From the NCBI GenBank assembly GCA_005223185.1, contig NJBN01000001.1:310001-374000 (forward strand): a stretch of DNA of 64,000 nucleotides, in the 5' to 3' direction. Each line of letters starts with the position of its first letter. Position 1 is the first letter of the stretch. This DNA comes from a candidate division LCP-89 bacterium B3_LCP (lineage in GTDB: Bacteria; Electryoneota; B3-LCP). Below are positions 42,085-50,447 of the stretch, piece after piece. The notes under the pieces were generated by a model. The model saw only the letters and a list, made by a program, of their open reading frames with translations, did no database searches and was not told where the DNA came from. A program made the position numbers and the translations under genes.

Positions 42085-43116
42085 ATGACTACAGGGAATA
42101 AGATATACTTCTCATTGATTATTATTTTCAGTATCCTGATAGTTGGCTGCGGGAAGAGTAAACAGGAGACGGCCCAGCAGGTACAGGAGAAAGATTTCTA
42201 CACTGAAATCGCTCAGTTGGGCAGCGAGTATTTCAGTTCCAAGACGAAGAACATTCTAGCAAAAGACCTTTGGGCGGAAATTCAAGCGGGGGATAGTCCC
42301 TTCATCATCGATATGCGCAAACCAGGTCTTTTCGATTCTTTGGGGCATATTGATGGCGCCGTCAACTGGACCAAGAATCAGGTGATGGATAACTTGGATC
42401 GCATCCCTAAAGATGCCAAAGTGGTCTGCGTCTGCAAAGCTGGTTTAATGAGTTCGCAATTGACTTCCATCTTGAGGTTGTTGGGATACGATGCCTATAG
42501 CCTCAAATGGGGCATGTGCGGTTGGACTTCGAATCATACTATGAATTTAGGTGTATGGGGTAACCAGAAGCCGGGAAATCAGACGCTGGAAACTACACCA
42601 GTATCTACGAATGATGTATATAATCCGCCTCAAGCTATGTGCGAAGCTGTGGGTGTCAGAGAGGCGATAATTAAGCTGACCGATGCCTATTTCGAATCGG
42701 CTGATGAGCATTTGAACGTCATTAAAGCGGAAGAGTTATACGCTTTGCTGGAAGATGATGATGCGGATAACGACCCCTTCGTGGTCAGCTATCAGCCGGA
42801 GGCTAATTACAGCGCGGGGCATATTCCGGGTGGGCATCTGTTTCCGTTCGGTACATTCGGACCGGAACGGTTGAGACAGCTTCCCACCGACCGTCTTATC
42901 GTGGTGCACTGTTACAGCGGGCAGACTACCGGGCAGTTGGCTTCCTACTTAAGCATTTTGGGTTACCAGGTTCGCAACCTGAAATTCGGCATTAACGCCA
43001 TTACCGATGACCCGGCGATTTTGAAGCACTGGAAGAAAGACAAACTCTGTAAGTATAAAGCGCCGAAGAAAGATTTGCCGGTGGTGGCGCTACACGCATT
43101 GCAGCTTACAGATTGA
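42085..43116 (+). CDS. Lipoprotein with two rhodanese domains
   Basis: Lipoprotein (lipobox LIVGC, Cys22) carrying two rhodanese-like domains. The first (about 50-145) has ADLW...FIIDMRKPGLFDSLGHIDGAVN and active loop VCVCKAGLMSSQL with a catalytic-type Cys. The second (about 205-315) has AGHIPGGHLFPFG and VVHCYSGQTTGQLASYL with its own Cys. Both loops keep a cysteine, so both may be sulfurtransferase-active or thiol-binding. Such periplasmic tandem rhodaneses are common in sulfur- or metal-handling envelope systems, but the substrate here is unknown. Its 3' end lies inside the right-hand copy of a repeat. Confidence 0.82.
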   Translation: MTTGNKIYFSLIIIFSILIVGCGKSKQETAQQVQEKDFYTEIAQLGSEYFSSKTKNILAKDLWAEIQAGDSPFIIDMRKPGLFDSLGHIDGAVNWTKNQVMDNLDRIPKDAKVVCVCKAGLMSSQLTSILRLLGYDAYSLKWGMCGWTSNHTMNLGVWGNQKPGNQTLETTPVSTNDVYNPPQAMCEAVGVREAIIKLTDAYFESADEHLNVIKAEELYALLEDDDADNDPFVVSYQPEANYSAGHIPGGHLFPFGTFGPERLRQLPTDRLIVVHCYSGQTTGQLASYLSILGYQVRNLKFGINAITDDPAILKHWKKDKLCKYKAPKKDLPVVALHALQLTD

Positions 43117-43139
43117 AAATTGGAAATTTTAAATTTGAT
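43098..43139. repeat. About 42-nt A/T-rich repeat, right copy
   Basis: Second copy of the repeat at 42032-42073. It supplies the last six codons and stop of the rhodanese gene, and ends 2 nt before the nuclease-like gene. Confidence 0.7.
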
Positions 43140-43141
43140 CT

Positions 43142-43633
43142 ATGACGACGGAGATAGGCGAATACATTGTTGGGGCGTATCTGCAATTGATAAAGGACTG
43201 TGATGTTGTGGATTATAACGTTAGACCGCCAGAAAGAGGTCTAAAGGGATTGAATGAGTTTGATGTGCTTGGTTTTAACTTTAAAGAAAATATTGTATAT
43301 CTTTGTGAAGTAAAAACTCATATCACTGGATTGCATTATAAACACTGCGAAAAAATAAAATCTAAATATAATAGCCAACGGGAATACGCCAGGAAATATC
43401 TTAATACTTTCGATGAGCACATCTATATGTTCTGGTCACCGGTTGTTCCAGAAGGGCGATTAACGAAAGAGTTGAGGAATATTCGGGGATTGGAACTTAA
43501 GATTAATGATATCTATACCAATTGTATAAATCAATTAGCACAGGTTGCGAAGAGCAGAAATATCGATATAGGCAATCCGTTTTTTCGTTCGCTTCAAATA
43601 ATTCAACACCTACGCGGTTCAAAGGAATTTTGA
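43142..43633 (+). CDS. PD-(D/E)XK nuclease-like protein
   Basis: Small protein with a restriction-endonuclease-like core: Glu7 in an N-terminal helix, Asp41 in NEFDVLGF and Glu56-x-Lys58 in YLCEVKTH. This is the E...D...ExK order of PD-(D/E)XK enzymes that act on DNA or RNA. The rest (about 60-163) is Lys/Asn/Ile-rich and shows no further domain. The coding DNA is visibly richer in A/T than its neighbours, and no good ribosome-binding site precedes the ATG, which suggests recent acquisition. It sits alone between a repeat and the oxidoreductase operon; it could be an orphan of a defence or restriction-like module. Confidence 0.68.
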   Translation: MTTEIGEYIVGAYLQLIKDCDVVDYNVRPPERGLKGLNEFDVLGFNFKENIVYLCEVKTHITGLHYKHCEKIKSKYNSQREYARKYLNTFDEHIYMFWSPVVPEGRLTKELRNIRGLELKINDIYTNCINQLAQVAKSRNIDIGNPFFRSLQIIQHLRGSKEF

Positions 43634-43715
43634 AATTTACATTATAACCTAAACTGAAAGAATAACCAACTTACCATAAGAATAAAGATCGGCTTTAAAA
43701 TACAAAGGAACCCAC

Positions 43716-44300
43716 ATGACCGACACAGGAAAAAAGATGCTGGAGATACGCTGGCATGGGCGCGGAGGGCAGGGAGCCGTTACCGCATCCAAGGTGCTGG
43801 CGGAATCAGCTATGTCGTTGGGTAAGCAAATACAGGCGTTTCCCGAATACGGTAGCGAACGCCAGGGTGCGCCGGTGAAAGCGTTCACGCGCATCGCTGA
43901 CCAGCGCATCAGACAGCACAACCAGGTAACCGAACCGGACGTAGTGATCGTCCTGGACCCGACCCTGCTGGATGCGGTGGACGTTACCGAAGGGCTGATG
44001 GAAAACGGCACCTTAATTATCAACACGGAGAGTTCACCAGCAGAAATTCGTCAACAGATGGGCTTGAAAGGGCGTACACTATATACAGTTGACGCCACCG
44101 GCATTTCACTGCGTAATTTAGGCAAAGCTATTCCCAATACTCCCATGATAGGGGCTTTAGTAGGCGCTATGAAGCTGTTAGATCCCAAACTGGTAGCGGA
44201 GGACTTCCGGGTGAAATTTCAGGGCAAGTTCAAGGATGAAATAATCGAAGGCAACGTTCAGAGCATACTGGACGCTTCGAAGGAGGTCAGGGCAGAATGA
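43716..44300 (+). CDS. porC: 2-oxoacid:ferredoxin oxidoreductase gamma subunit
   Basis: Gamma subunit of a four-subunit 2-oxoacid:ferredoxin oxidoreductase (PF01558): WHGRGGQGAVTASKVLAESA at the N terminus, then FPEYGSERQGAPVKAFTRI and IIVLDPTLL-like segments. The complex oxidatively decarboxylates a 2-oxoacid (most likely pyruvate) with CoA and thiamine diphosphate, reducing ferredoxin, or works in reverse. It is followed by delta (overlap 4 nt), alpha and beta, the gene order of archaeal and many anaerobic bacterial Por. Start ATG at 43716; an internal ATG (MLEIRWHG, residue 9) is also possible. The cytoplasmic enzyme is unrelated to the T9SS 'Por' proteins. Confidence 0.88.
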   Translation: MTDTGKKMLEIRWHGRGGQGAVTASKVLAESAMSLGKQIQAFPEYGSERQGAPVKAFTRIADQRIRQHNQVTEPDVVIVLDPTLLDAVDVTEGLMENGTLIINTESSPAEIRQQMGLKGRTLYTVDATGISLRNLGKAIPNTPMIGALVGAMKLLDPKLVAEDFRVKFQGKFKDEIIEGNVQSILDASKEVRAE

Positions 44301-44590
44301 AGAAGTATTTTGAAGCGACCTACGACAAACTTCCGCTGGCTGGTGTGATCGAAGAGGCGGGAAACGCCCAGGGTTACGAAACCGGCAGTTGGGGGACTTT
44401 CCGGCCGGTGTTTCATGAGGAAATCTGCATACACTGCATGTTCTGCTGGGTTTACTGCCCGGACACCGCCATTCAGGTCGAAGACGGCAAGGTGGTGGGG
44501 ATAGATTATGTCCACTGCAAGGGCTGTGAAATCTGTTCTGTGGAATGCCCCACAAAACCGGAAAAAGCGATCACAATGGAGAAGAAATAG
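44297..44590 (+). CDS. porD: 2-oxoacid:ferredoxin oxidoreductase delta (ferredoxin) subunit
   Basis: 8Fe ferredoxin subunit that takes electrons from the alpha-beta core. Two CxxCxxCxxxC clusters: Cys44, Cys47, Cys50, Cys54 (CIHCMFCWVYCP) and Cys74, Cys77, Cys80, Cys84 (CKGCEICSVECP). Residues 1-40 form the usual extension (GSWGTFRPVFHEE) that docks on the complex. 97 residues is normal. It overlaps porC by 4 nt. The alpha gene starts 63 nt downstream. Confidence 0.92.
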   Translation: MKKYFEATYDKLPLAGVIEEAGNAQGYETGSWGTFRPVFHEEICIHCMFCWVYCPDTAIQVEDGKVVGIDYVHCKGCEICSVECPTKPEKAITMEKK

Positions 44591-44653
44591 AAGGATTGTA
44601 GCCCAGTCCTTTGAATAATTCACAACGATAATTACGTACACGAGGAATATAAA

Positions 44654-45841
44654 ATGCCAGAACAATTGGCTTTAACCGGGAATGAGGCTGTAGCTCACGC
44701 CATGAGGCAGATAAACCCGGACGTGGTGGCAGCTTACCCGATCACTCCCCAAACGTCCATGATGCAGAAGTTCGCTGATTTCGTGGCTGACGGATTGGTG
44801 GATAGCGAACTGGTATTGGTGGAATCGGAACATTCAGCCATGTCTGCTACGGTGGGATCGCAGGCATCGGGAGCCAGATCGATGACGGCGACTGCGGCTT
44901 GCGGTTTGGCGCTGATGTGGGAGATCCTGGGTATAGCTTCGGCATACCGGCTGCCCATAGTGATGCCGGTAGTGAACCGGGCACTGTCCGGCCCCATCAA
45001 CATTCAGGGAGATCATTCTGATAGCATGGGTACTCGCGACTGCGGCTGGATTCACATCTTCAGTGAGAATGCGCAGGAAGCGTACGAAAACACCATTATG
45101 GCGATGCGCATAGCGGAACATCCCGACGTGTTGACGCCAGCGATGGTGTGTCTGGACGGATTTATAATCAGCCATGGCGTGGAAAGCGTCACCATTTATA
45201 AAGATAACCTGGTGAAGAAGTTCGTGGGAGAATATCAGCCTCACTACACTCTGCTCGACGCCAAACATCCGATTACTTTGGGCGCAATGGATTTTTCCGA
45301 TTTCTACTTTGAGCATAAAGTGTCCCAGCTTGATGGTTACAACAATTCACATTCGGTAATACTGGACGTCGGCAGCGAATTCAAAAAGACCTTCGGTGGA
45401 GGGGAATGCTACGAATTCTTCGAAGCTCACAAGATGGATGACGCCGAATATGCTGTTGTGGTCTTGGGATCAACCGCGGGCTCTACTAGAATGGTTGTCG
45501 ATGATCTGCGTGCGCAGGGCGTTAAAGCGGGGATGCTGAAGATCCGCGTCTTCCGACCTTTCCCGTATGAAGAAATTGCCAGACTGTTAGCACCTCTTAA
45601 AGGGTGCGCTGTACTGGATCGTTCCATCGCTTACGGCGGAGACGGCGGGCCTGTACACATCGAGGTGCGTTCGGCGTTGTACGGGCAAAGTCCCGTGCCG
45701 GTGATGCTGAATTACATCTACGGTCTGGGCGGCAAACCTATAGAACCGGAACACATACATTCCGCTTTCAAAGATATACAGGAAGCGGTGGCAACAGGTA
45801 ATGTTAAGAGACGTGTAGGTTACTTGAACTTGACTGAGTAG
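44654..45841 (+). CDS. porA: 2-oxoacid:ferredoxin oxidoreductase alpha subunit
   Basis: Alpha subunit carrying the pyrimidine-binding (PYR) domain. GNEAVAHAMRQINPDVVAAYPITPQTSMM at the N terminus holds the YPITPQT motif typical of pyruvate and ketoisovalerate enzymes, and ESEHSAMSATVGSQASGARSMTAT is the conserved catalytic-interface region. The C-terminal CoA-binding/transketolase C-like domain (about 255-390) begins at AEYAVVVLGSTAGS. 395 residues fits the four-subunit PorA. Pyruvate is the likeliest substrate; 2-ketoisovalerate cannot be excluded. Confidence 0.9.
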   Translation: MPEQLALTGNEAVAHAMRQINPDVVAAYPITPQTSMMQKFADFVADGLVDSELVLVESEHSAMSATVGSQASGARSMTATAACGLALMWEILGIASAYRLPIVMPVVNRALSGPINIQGDHSDSMGTRDCGWIHIFSENAQEAYENTIMAMRIAEHPDVLTPAMVCLDGFIISHGVESVTIYKDNLVKKFVGEYQPHYTLLDAKHPITLGAMDFSDFYFEHKVSQLDGYNNSHSVILDVGSEFKKTFGGGECYEFFEAHKMDDAEYAVVVLGSTAGSTRMVVDDLRAQGVKAGMLKIRVFRPFPYEEIARLLAPLKGCAVLDRSIAYGGDGGPVHIEVRSALYGQSPVPVMLNYIYGLGGKPIEPEHIHSAFKDIQEAVATGNVKRRVGYLNLTE

Positions 45842-45905
45842 AAAATCCTGAAAAGAGTAGTTTTTTTTAGGATGAAATAATGACATAGAGAATCCTGGAG
45901 ATACA

Positions 45906-46829
45906 ATGGCAAAACTTAAGGACTTATCACTTAAACCCGAACGGTTGACCGGTGGACACCGGCTCTGTCCCGGGTGCGGTGTACCGGCAGTAGCACGGAT
46001 GGCGCTTTTGGCAACGGATGCTCACTTAGTTGTGGGTGCTTCGACCGGTTGCCTGGAAGTGTCCACCACCATATATCCATATACAGCCTGGCAGTGCAGT
46101 TTTATACACAACGCTTTCGAGAACGTAGCTGCTACCATTTCAGGCGTGGAAGCCGCTTATAAAGCGTTGAAGAAGCGTGGCAAAATCAAGGATGAATTCA
46201 AGTTTATTGCCTTTGGCGGCGACGGCGGTACTTACGATATAGGCATCCAGTCGCTTTCGGGAGCGATGGAACGGGGCCATGACATGGTCTATATCTGCTA
46301 CGACAACGAAGCATATCAGAACACGGGCAACCAACGTTCTTCCTCAACGCCGATGGGATCGAATACTACCACCACTCCGGTGGGGAAGGAATCTTACGGC
46401 AGCGTGGGCAGACGCAAGGATCTGACCGCTATCATGGCGGCGCATCATATTCCTTATGTTGCTCAGACGACTTCCGATAACTGGAAGGACTTAAACCGTA
46501 AATTAGCGCGGGCTCTGGAAGTGGAAGGCCCCGCCTTTCTCAACATACTCACACCTTGTGTGCCCGGCTGGAAGTATGATGGGAAAGATACCATAAATCT
46601 ATCCCGCCTGGCAGCTAAAACCTGTTTCTGGCCTAGCTATGAAGTTGACCACGGTAAGTGGAAACTTAATTACACACCCAAAGAGAAACTCCCGGTAGTG
46701 GATTTCCTGAAGCCTCAGGGACGTTTCCGGCACCTTTTCAGCCCGGAAAACCAGCATGTCATCGACGAACTGCAAAGGGAAGTTGATGATCAGTGGGAGG
46801 AATTGCTGGTGCGCTGCGGGAAGAAGTAG
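45906..46829 (+). CDS. porB: 2-oxoacid:ferredoxin oxidoreductase beta subunit
   Basis: Thiamine-diphosphate-binding beta subunit. N-terminal cysteines RLCPGCGVPAVA (Cys21, Cys24) contribute to a [4Fe-4S] cluster; the TPP motif is FGGDGGTYDIGIQS..., with the metal-binding NEAYQNTGNQRSSSTPMGS (GDG...N pattern). 307 residues is usual. It follows alpha after 64 nt, a gap holding an imperfect hairpin with a T8 run. SD-like CTGGAG precedes the ATG. Confidence 0.92.
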   Translation: MAKLKDLSLKPERLTGGHRLCPGCGVPAVARMALLATDAHLVVGASTGCLEVSTTIYPYTAWQCSFIHNAFENVAATISGVEAAYKALKKRGKIKDEFKFIAFGGDGGTYDIGIQSLSGAMERGHDMVYICYDNEAYQNTGNQRSSSTPMGSNTTTTPVGKESYGSVGRRKDLTAIMAAHHIPYVAQTTSDNWKDLNRKLARALEVEGPAFLNILTPCVPGWKYDGKDTINLSRLAAKTCFWPSYEVDHGKWKLNYTPKEKLPVVDFLKPQGRFRHLFSPENQHVIDELQREVDDQWEELLVRCGKK

Positions 46830-46852
46830 GAAAACTCTGCATAAGATAGGAT

Positions 46853-47473
46853 ATGAAGAACATACTGACCATACCGAATTTACTGACAGTACTGCGTTTC
46901 ATCCTGGTTCCGCTGTTCCTGTTCTGTTTTCTATCGGACCGGATGGCGTTGCAGATACTGGGCACTTTTTTATTTATCTTGGCGGCTCTGACGGATCACT
47001 ACGATGGCCGCATCGCCCGCCGCTATCGCCAGGTTACTCAGTTCGGCAAATTTGCTGATCCTCTAGCGGATAAACTGCTGACATTAGCAGGTTTTGTCGC
47101 CATAGTCTTACGTGATGAATTTGCGGCTGTGGCGGTTTATCTGGCGGTGATGGTAGGGATAATCGCTGTGCGCGAAATTGGTATCACCGTGCTGCGTATC
47201 TGGGCGATTATGCGGGAGACACCGGTCATCACCAGCATGTGGGGTAAAGTCAAGACTACAGCGCAGCTATTCACCATAATCTTTACTCTGGTAATCCTGA
47301 ATTTCAGACAAATCACTCTGAAGGTGCCAGAGAGTGCCACCTATTACCCGGGCGATCAGGTAGTAACCTACGTTGTTAACGCGCTGATTTTCATCTGCAT
47401 GATAATTACCGTCATTTCAGGTATCCTTTACCTGAGCAGAAATCGTCTTGAACCCAATAATTCTGCTGCATGA
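46853..47473 (+). CDS. pgsA: CDP-diacylglycerol-glycerol-3-phosphate 3-phosphatidyltransferase
   Basis: Makes phosphatidylglycerol phosphate from CDP-diacylglycerol and glycerol-3-phosphate in the inner membrane, the committed step to phosphatidylglycerol. The CDP-alcohol phosphotransferase signature is complete: Asp48, Asp51-Gly52, Ala55-Arg56, Gly65, Asp69, Asp73 (D-x2-DG-x2-AR-x8-G-x3-D-x3-D). About six membrane helices. It starts 23 nt after porB and overlaps pgpA by 26 nt. pgpA performs the next step. Confidence 0.92.
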   Translation: MKNILTIPNLLTVLRFILVPLFLFCFLSDRMALQILGTFLFILAALTDHYDGRIARRYRQVTQFGKFADPLADKLLTLAGFVAIVLRDEFAAVAVYLAVMVGIIAVREIGITVLRIWAIMRETPVITSMWGKVKTTAQLFTIIFTLVILNFRQITLKVPESATYYPGDQVVTYVVNALIFICMIITVISGILYLSRNRLEPNNSAA

Positions 47474-47945
47474 ACATTTTAAAGTAAACCTGGAACCCCC
47501 CTTGAAATTCCTCACCCTACTATTAGGTTCCGGACTCGGTTCGGGATATTTCCCCATAGCTTCAGGCACTGCCGGGAGTTTTGTGGCACTCCTGATATGG
47601 CTGGTTCTGCCAGAAATGACCCCTTTAGTACAGATTACATTTATCATCATCGCCTTTCTAATAGGCATTCCCATCTGTACGGTGATGGAAAACCGCTATG
47701 GACACGATCCCAAACAGGCGGTCTGGGATGAATTCGCGGGCCAGTGGACGGCGCTCTTACTACTTCCTAAAACTTTCCCGATCATAGCGGCATCGTTCTT
47801 GATCTTTCGTGTTTTAGATATATGGAAACCGTATCCCGCTCGAGCATCGCAGGATCTCCCCGGTGGGTGGGGAATCATGGTCGATGATTTAATTGTGGGA
47901 ATATATACCTGCCTGTTGCTGCATTTATATCTGTATATATTTTAA
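47448..47945 (+). CDS. pgpA: Phosphatidylglycerophosphatase A
   Basis: Removes the phosphate from phosphatidylglycerol phosphate made by PgsA, giving phosphatidylglycerol. Family motifs: GSGLGSGYFPIASGTAGS, WDEFAGQWTALLLLP, and FRVLDIWKPYPARASQDLPGGWGIMVDD (here in two pieces). Three to four membrane helices. No in-frame ATG exists before the conserved core. The start is TTG, either 47448 (overlapping pgsA by 26 nt) or, more in keeping with homologues, 47502 just before KFLT. The pairing with pgsA makes the pathway assignment firm. Confidence 0.9.
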   Translation: MNPIILLHEHFKVNLEPPLKFLTLLLGSGLGSGYFPIASGTAGSFVALLIWLVLPEMTPLVQITFIIIAFLIGIPICTVMENRYGHDPKQAVWDEFAGQWTALLLLPKTFPIIAASFLIFRVLDIWKPYPARASQDLPGGWGIMVDDLIVGIYTCLLLHLYLYIF

Positions 47946-47976
47946 ATCAGGATACATCAGTTCCGAGGTGAAACGA

Positions 47977-49077
47977 ATGGATTTTAAGCCTGCTCTGTAC
48001 ATGGAGTACATGAAATCCCAGGATTTCTCCCAAATTGAATGCAATCTGGCGATGTCTGACATTGATTGTCCTTACTCGTTGGCTGAATTGGGAATAACAG
48101 CTCGTGTGCTGGAAACAGGAGAATATCACTCCTATGGAAACCCGGAACTAAAGGAAGTTATCGCCGAACAGTACGGAGTCGATCCAGAACAGGTTCTGAT
48201 ACCCGGGGGCGGGTCTTCGCTGTGTAATTTCCTGGTGGCAGCAACGCTGTTAGGTCACAAAGATCAGGCTCTCGTAGAACGACCGACCTATGAACCGTTA
48301 CGGTCAACGATAGAATCGACAGGTGCTGAAATCCTTAATTTGCCCAGATCGTACCATAATTCCTTCAATGTAGATTTGGATGAATTGAACCATCTGATGA
48401 ATCCTAAGGTTAAGTTGGTTGTGTTAACCCGCCTGCATAACCCATCCGGAAGGGATATGGAGCTAGATACTCTTCTAAAAATAGGCGAAAAAGCTGCTGA
48501 AACAGGTGCCTATGTGCTGGTAGATGAAGTGTATCTGGATTTCTTACCTGAGAATATCAGGAAGCCATCAACCAGTATTCATCCTCGCTTGATTGTGACG
48601 TCAAGCTTCACCAAGGTGTACGGTCTGGGAACTTTAAGAATGGGTTGGGCGGTGGCGCCGAAAGATCTGGTGGAACAGTGCTGTCGGATAAACAACGTGC
48701 TGGGAGTAGTTCCGCCTATGGTTCCAGAGCAGATATCCCTGCAACTATTTCAAAGTGGCGGGATAAGTAGAATAGGGGCTTATGCCAGGCGTGGGGCAGG
48801 GGAGAATATTGCGAGCGTTGCAAAATTCATCGCCAGCCAACCGCAGTTAGAATGGGTAGAGCCCTCGGCGGGAATTATTGGATTCATCCGGGTGAAGAGT
48901 ATGGAAAATACCGATCCACTGGCTGAGAAGCTGCGTATGAAATTCCGTACGATGGTTATTCCTGGGAGTCATTTTGACATGCCGGATGGATTCAGATTGG
49001 GATTCGGCTGTGATCCATCGGAATTGAAAGAAGGACTGCGCAGGATCAGCTTAGCGCTGAATGAAACGGATTCATAG
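47977..49077 (+). CDS. PLP-dependent class I/II aminotransferase
   Basis: Fold-type I pyridoxal-phosphate aminotransferase. HSYGNPELKEVIAEQYGVDPEQVL is the N-terminal substrate region; LTRLHNPSGRDME holds the conserved Asn-Pro; VDEVYLDF is the PLP-ring Asp-x-x-Tyr; SSFTKVYGLGTLRMGW carries the Schiff-base lysine (about Lys213) and Arg; FRLGFG near the end contains the substrate-carboxylate Arg. 366 residues. The ATG at 47977 (GAGGTG 6 nt upstream) is chosen; the longer in-frame start at 47893 lies inside pgpA. The substrate amino acid is not evident. Confidence 0.85.
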   Translation: MDFKPALYMEYMKSQDFSQIECNLAMSDIDCPYSLAELGITARVLETGEYHSYGNPELKEVIAEQYGVDPEQVLIPGGGSSLCNFLVAATLLGHKDQALVERPTYEPLRSTIESTGAEILNLPRSYHNSFNVDLDELNHLMNPKVKLVVLTRLHNPSGRDMELDTLLKIGEKAAETGAYVLVDEVYLDFLPENIRKPSTSIHPRLIVTSSFTKVYGLGTLRMGWAVAPKDLVEQCCRINNVLGVVPPMVPEQISLQLFQSGGISRIGAYARRGAGENIASVAKFIASQPQLEWVEPSAGIIGFIRVKSMENTDPLAEKLRMKFRTMVIPGSHFDMPDGFRLGFGCDPSELKEGLRRISLALNETDS

Positions 49078-49217
49078 AGTTGCGAAATGAAGCTCTTTCT
49101 GCGTTAAACAGGCCATCCTAATCCAGATTTCAGCAGGAAAACCCATCATTACTTAAGGCATGGTATTTGTAAATCTCTCTGTGAGCAGGTTTGAAATATG
49201 TTAAAAATGAGATATTG

Positions 49218-50441
49218 ATGCTGATTTTAGAATCGATACGCATGGCGCTCTCCGCCATCATAACCCACAAACTGAGATCATTCCTGACTTTGTTAGGGGT
49301 TATAATTGGCGTAATGACCATTATCGGTATGATGACCGTAATACGTGGGCTGCAATTACAGATCGAAAAACAGATGACTCAGCTTACCACGGATGTCTTC
49401 CAACTGCAGCGGTTCGACAGCGGGATATCTTTTGACGGAGATAGACGGGATCGCACCAGACCCAAGCTCACCCTGGAAGAGGCGGAAGCGATAGCAGAGC
49501 ATTGTCCATCAGTTTCCTTGGTGGGACCGGAGGTGTGGAAGTTCGGACAATGGGTTACTCGCGGCAAGGAAAGGACCAACCCCAACATGGTAATCGCCGG
49601 CGGTTATCCTGAATTTGCTCCTAATAACGGGTATAGCATAGATAAGGGTCGTTTCATTTCCTATGACGACGTTGAACATTCCCGCCGCATAGTAGTGATT
49701 GGGAGCGATTTGGTGAAGAAGCTGTTTCCGTTCGATGATCCTTTGGATAAGCAGATACGCCTGGGAACAGGGCGATTCCGTGTTGTAGGGGTCTTTGAGG
49801 AGATGGGCAGCAGTTTCGGGAATACCAGGGATAACAGAGTGGTGATGCCCTTTTCAACGTTTCAGAATTTGTATGGCAAGCGCAGGTCTATAAACGTCAC
49901 TGTGAAGGCTAAATCATCTGAGGTATTCGAGCAGGCGAAGGAAGAAGTCATCGCGCTGATGCGCAACATGCGTGGACTTAAATCGCACGAACCCAATAAC
50001 TTCGCTATATGGTCTCCTGACAACTTGATCGATGATTTCAACCAGATGACTTTCTGGGTCAAAGTGGCGGCAATAGGAATTTGTGCGATTTCCCTTTTGG
50101 TTGCCGGAATAGGCATTATGAACATTATGCTGGTTTCGGTTACGGAGCGCACACGTGAAATCGGCGTTCGCATGGCAATCGGCGCTAAAAAAGTGAATAT
50201 CCTCTGGCAGTTTTTAGTTGAAGCTGTCATTTTATCTGAAGTTGGTGGTATTATTGGGGTTGTAATAGGGATAATTCTGCCGATATGGGCGGGTAAGGCT
50301 TTTAACATACCGGCGGCGGTGCCATTATGGGCTATCGTTTTAGGGCTGGTCTTCTGTTCATTTGTGGGGATAGTTTTCGGGCTGTGGCCGGCTTTAAGAG
50401 CGGCTAAGTTGGATCCTGTGGAGGCGCTGCGGTGTGAATGA
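49218..50441 (+). CDS. MacB/FtsX-family ABC transporter permease
   Basis: Permease of the MacB type (type VII ABC transporters, mechanotransmission). N-terminal helix (about 14-40: SAIITHKLRSFLTLLGVIIGVMTIIGM), a large periplasmic domain (about 45-285) with the MacB_PCD pattern, then the FtsX domain with three helices, including GIGIMNIMLVSVTERTREIGVRMAIGAKK (in two parts) and the C-terminal GLWPALRAAKLDPVEALRCE. An ATG at 49218 is favoured; TTG at 49191 is the alternative. No ABC ATPase or periplasmic adaptor gene is adjacent. It could export lipoproteins, peptides or toxins, or work in envelope stress. Confidence 0.85.
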   Translation: MLILESIRMALSAIITHKLRSFLTLLGVIIGVMTIIGMMTVIRGLQLQIEKQMTQLTTDVFQLQRFDSGISFDGDRRDRTRPKLTLEEAEAIAEHCPSVSLVGPEVWKFGQWVTRGKERTNPNMVIAGGYPEFAPNNGYSIDKGRFISYDDVEHSRRIVVIGSDLVKKLFPFDDPLDKQIRLGTGRFRVVGVFEEMGSSFGNTRDNRVVMPFSTFQNLYGKRRSINVTVKAKSSEVFEQAKEEVIALMRNMRGLKSHEPNNFAIWSPDNLIDDFNQMTFWVKVAAIGICAISLLVAGIGIMNIMLVSVTERTREIGVRMAIGAKKVNILWQFLVEAVILSEVGGIIGVVIGIILPIWAGKAFNIPAAVPLWAIVLGLVFCSFVGIVFGLWPALRAAKLDPVEALRCE

Positions 50442-50447
50442 GTTGTA

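Noticed and set aside
45842-45905. Terminator between the alpha and beta oxidoreductase genes
   Set aside because: The stem (ATCCT/AGGAT with A/T-rich middle) is weak and the genes belong to one complex; at most it lowers read-through.
43716-46829. porA-D as type IX secretion genes
   Set aside because: Same letters only; motifs (YPITPQT, two 4Fe-4S clusters, TPP site) identify a 2-oxoacid:ferredoxin oxidoreductase.
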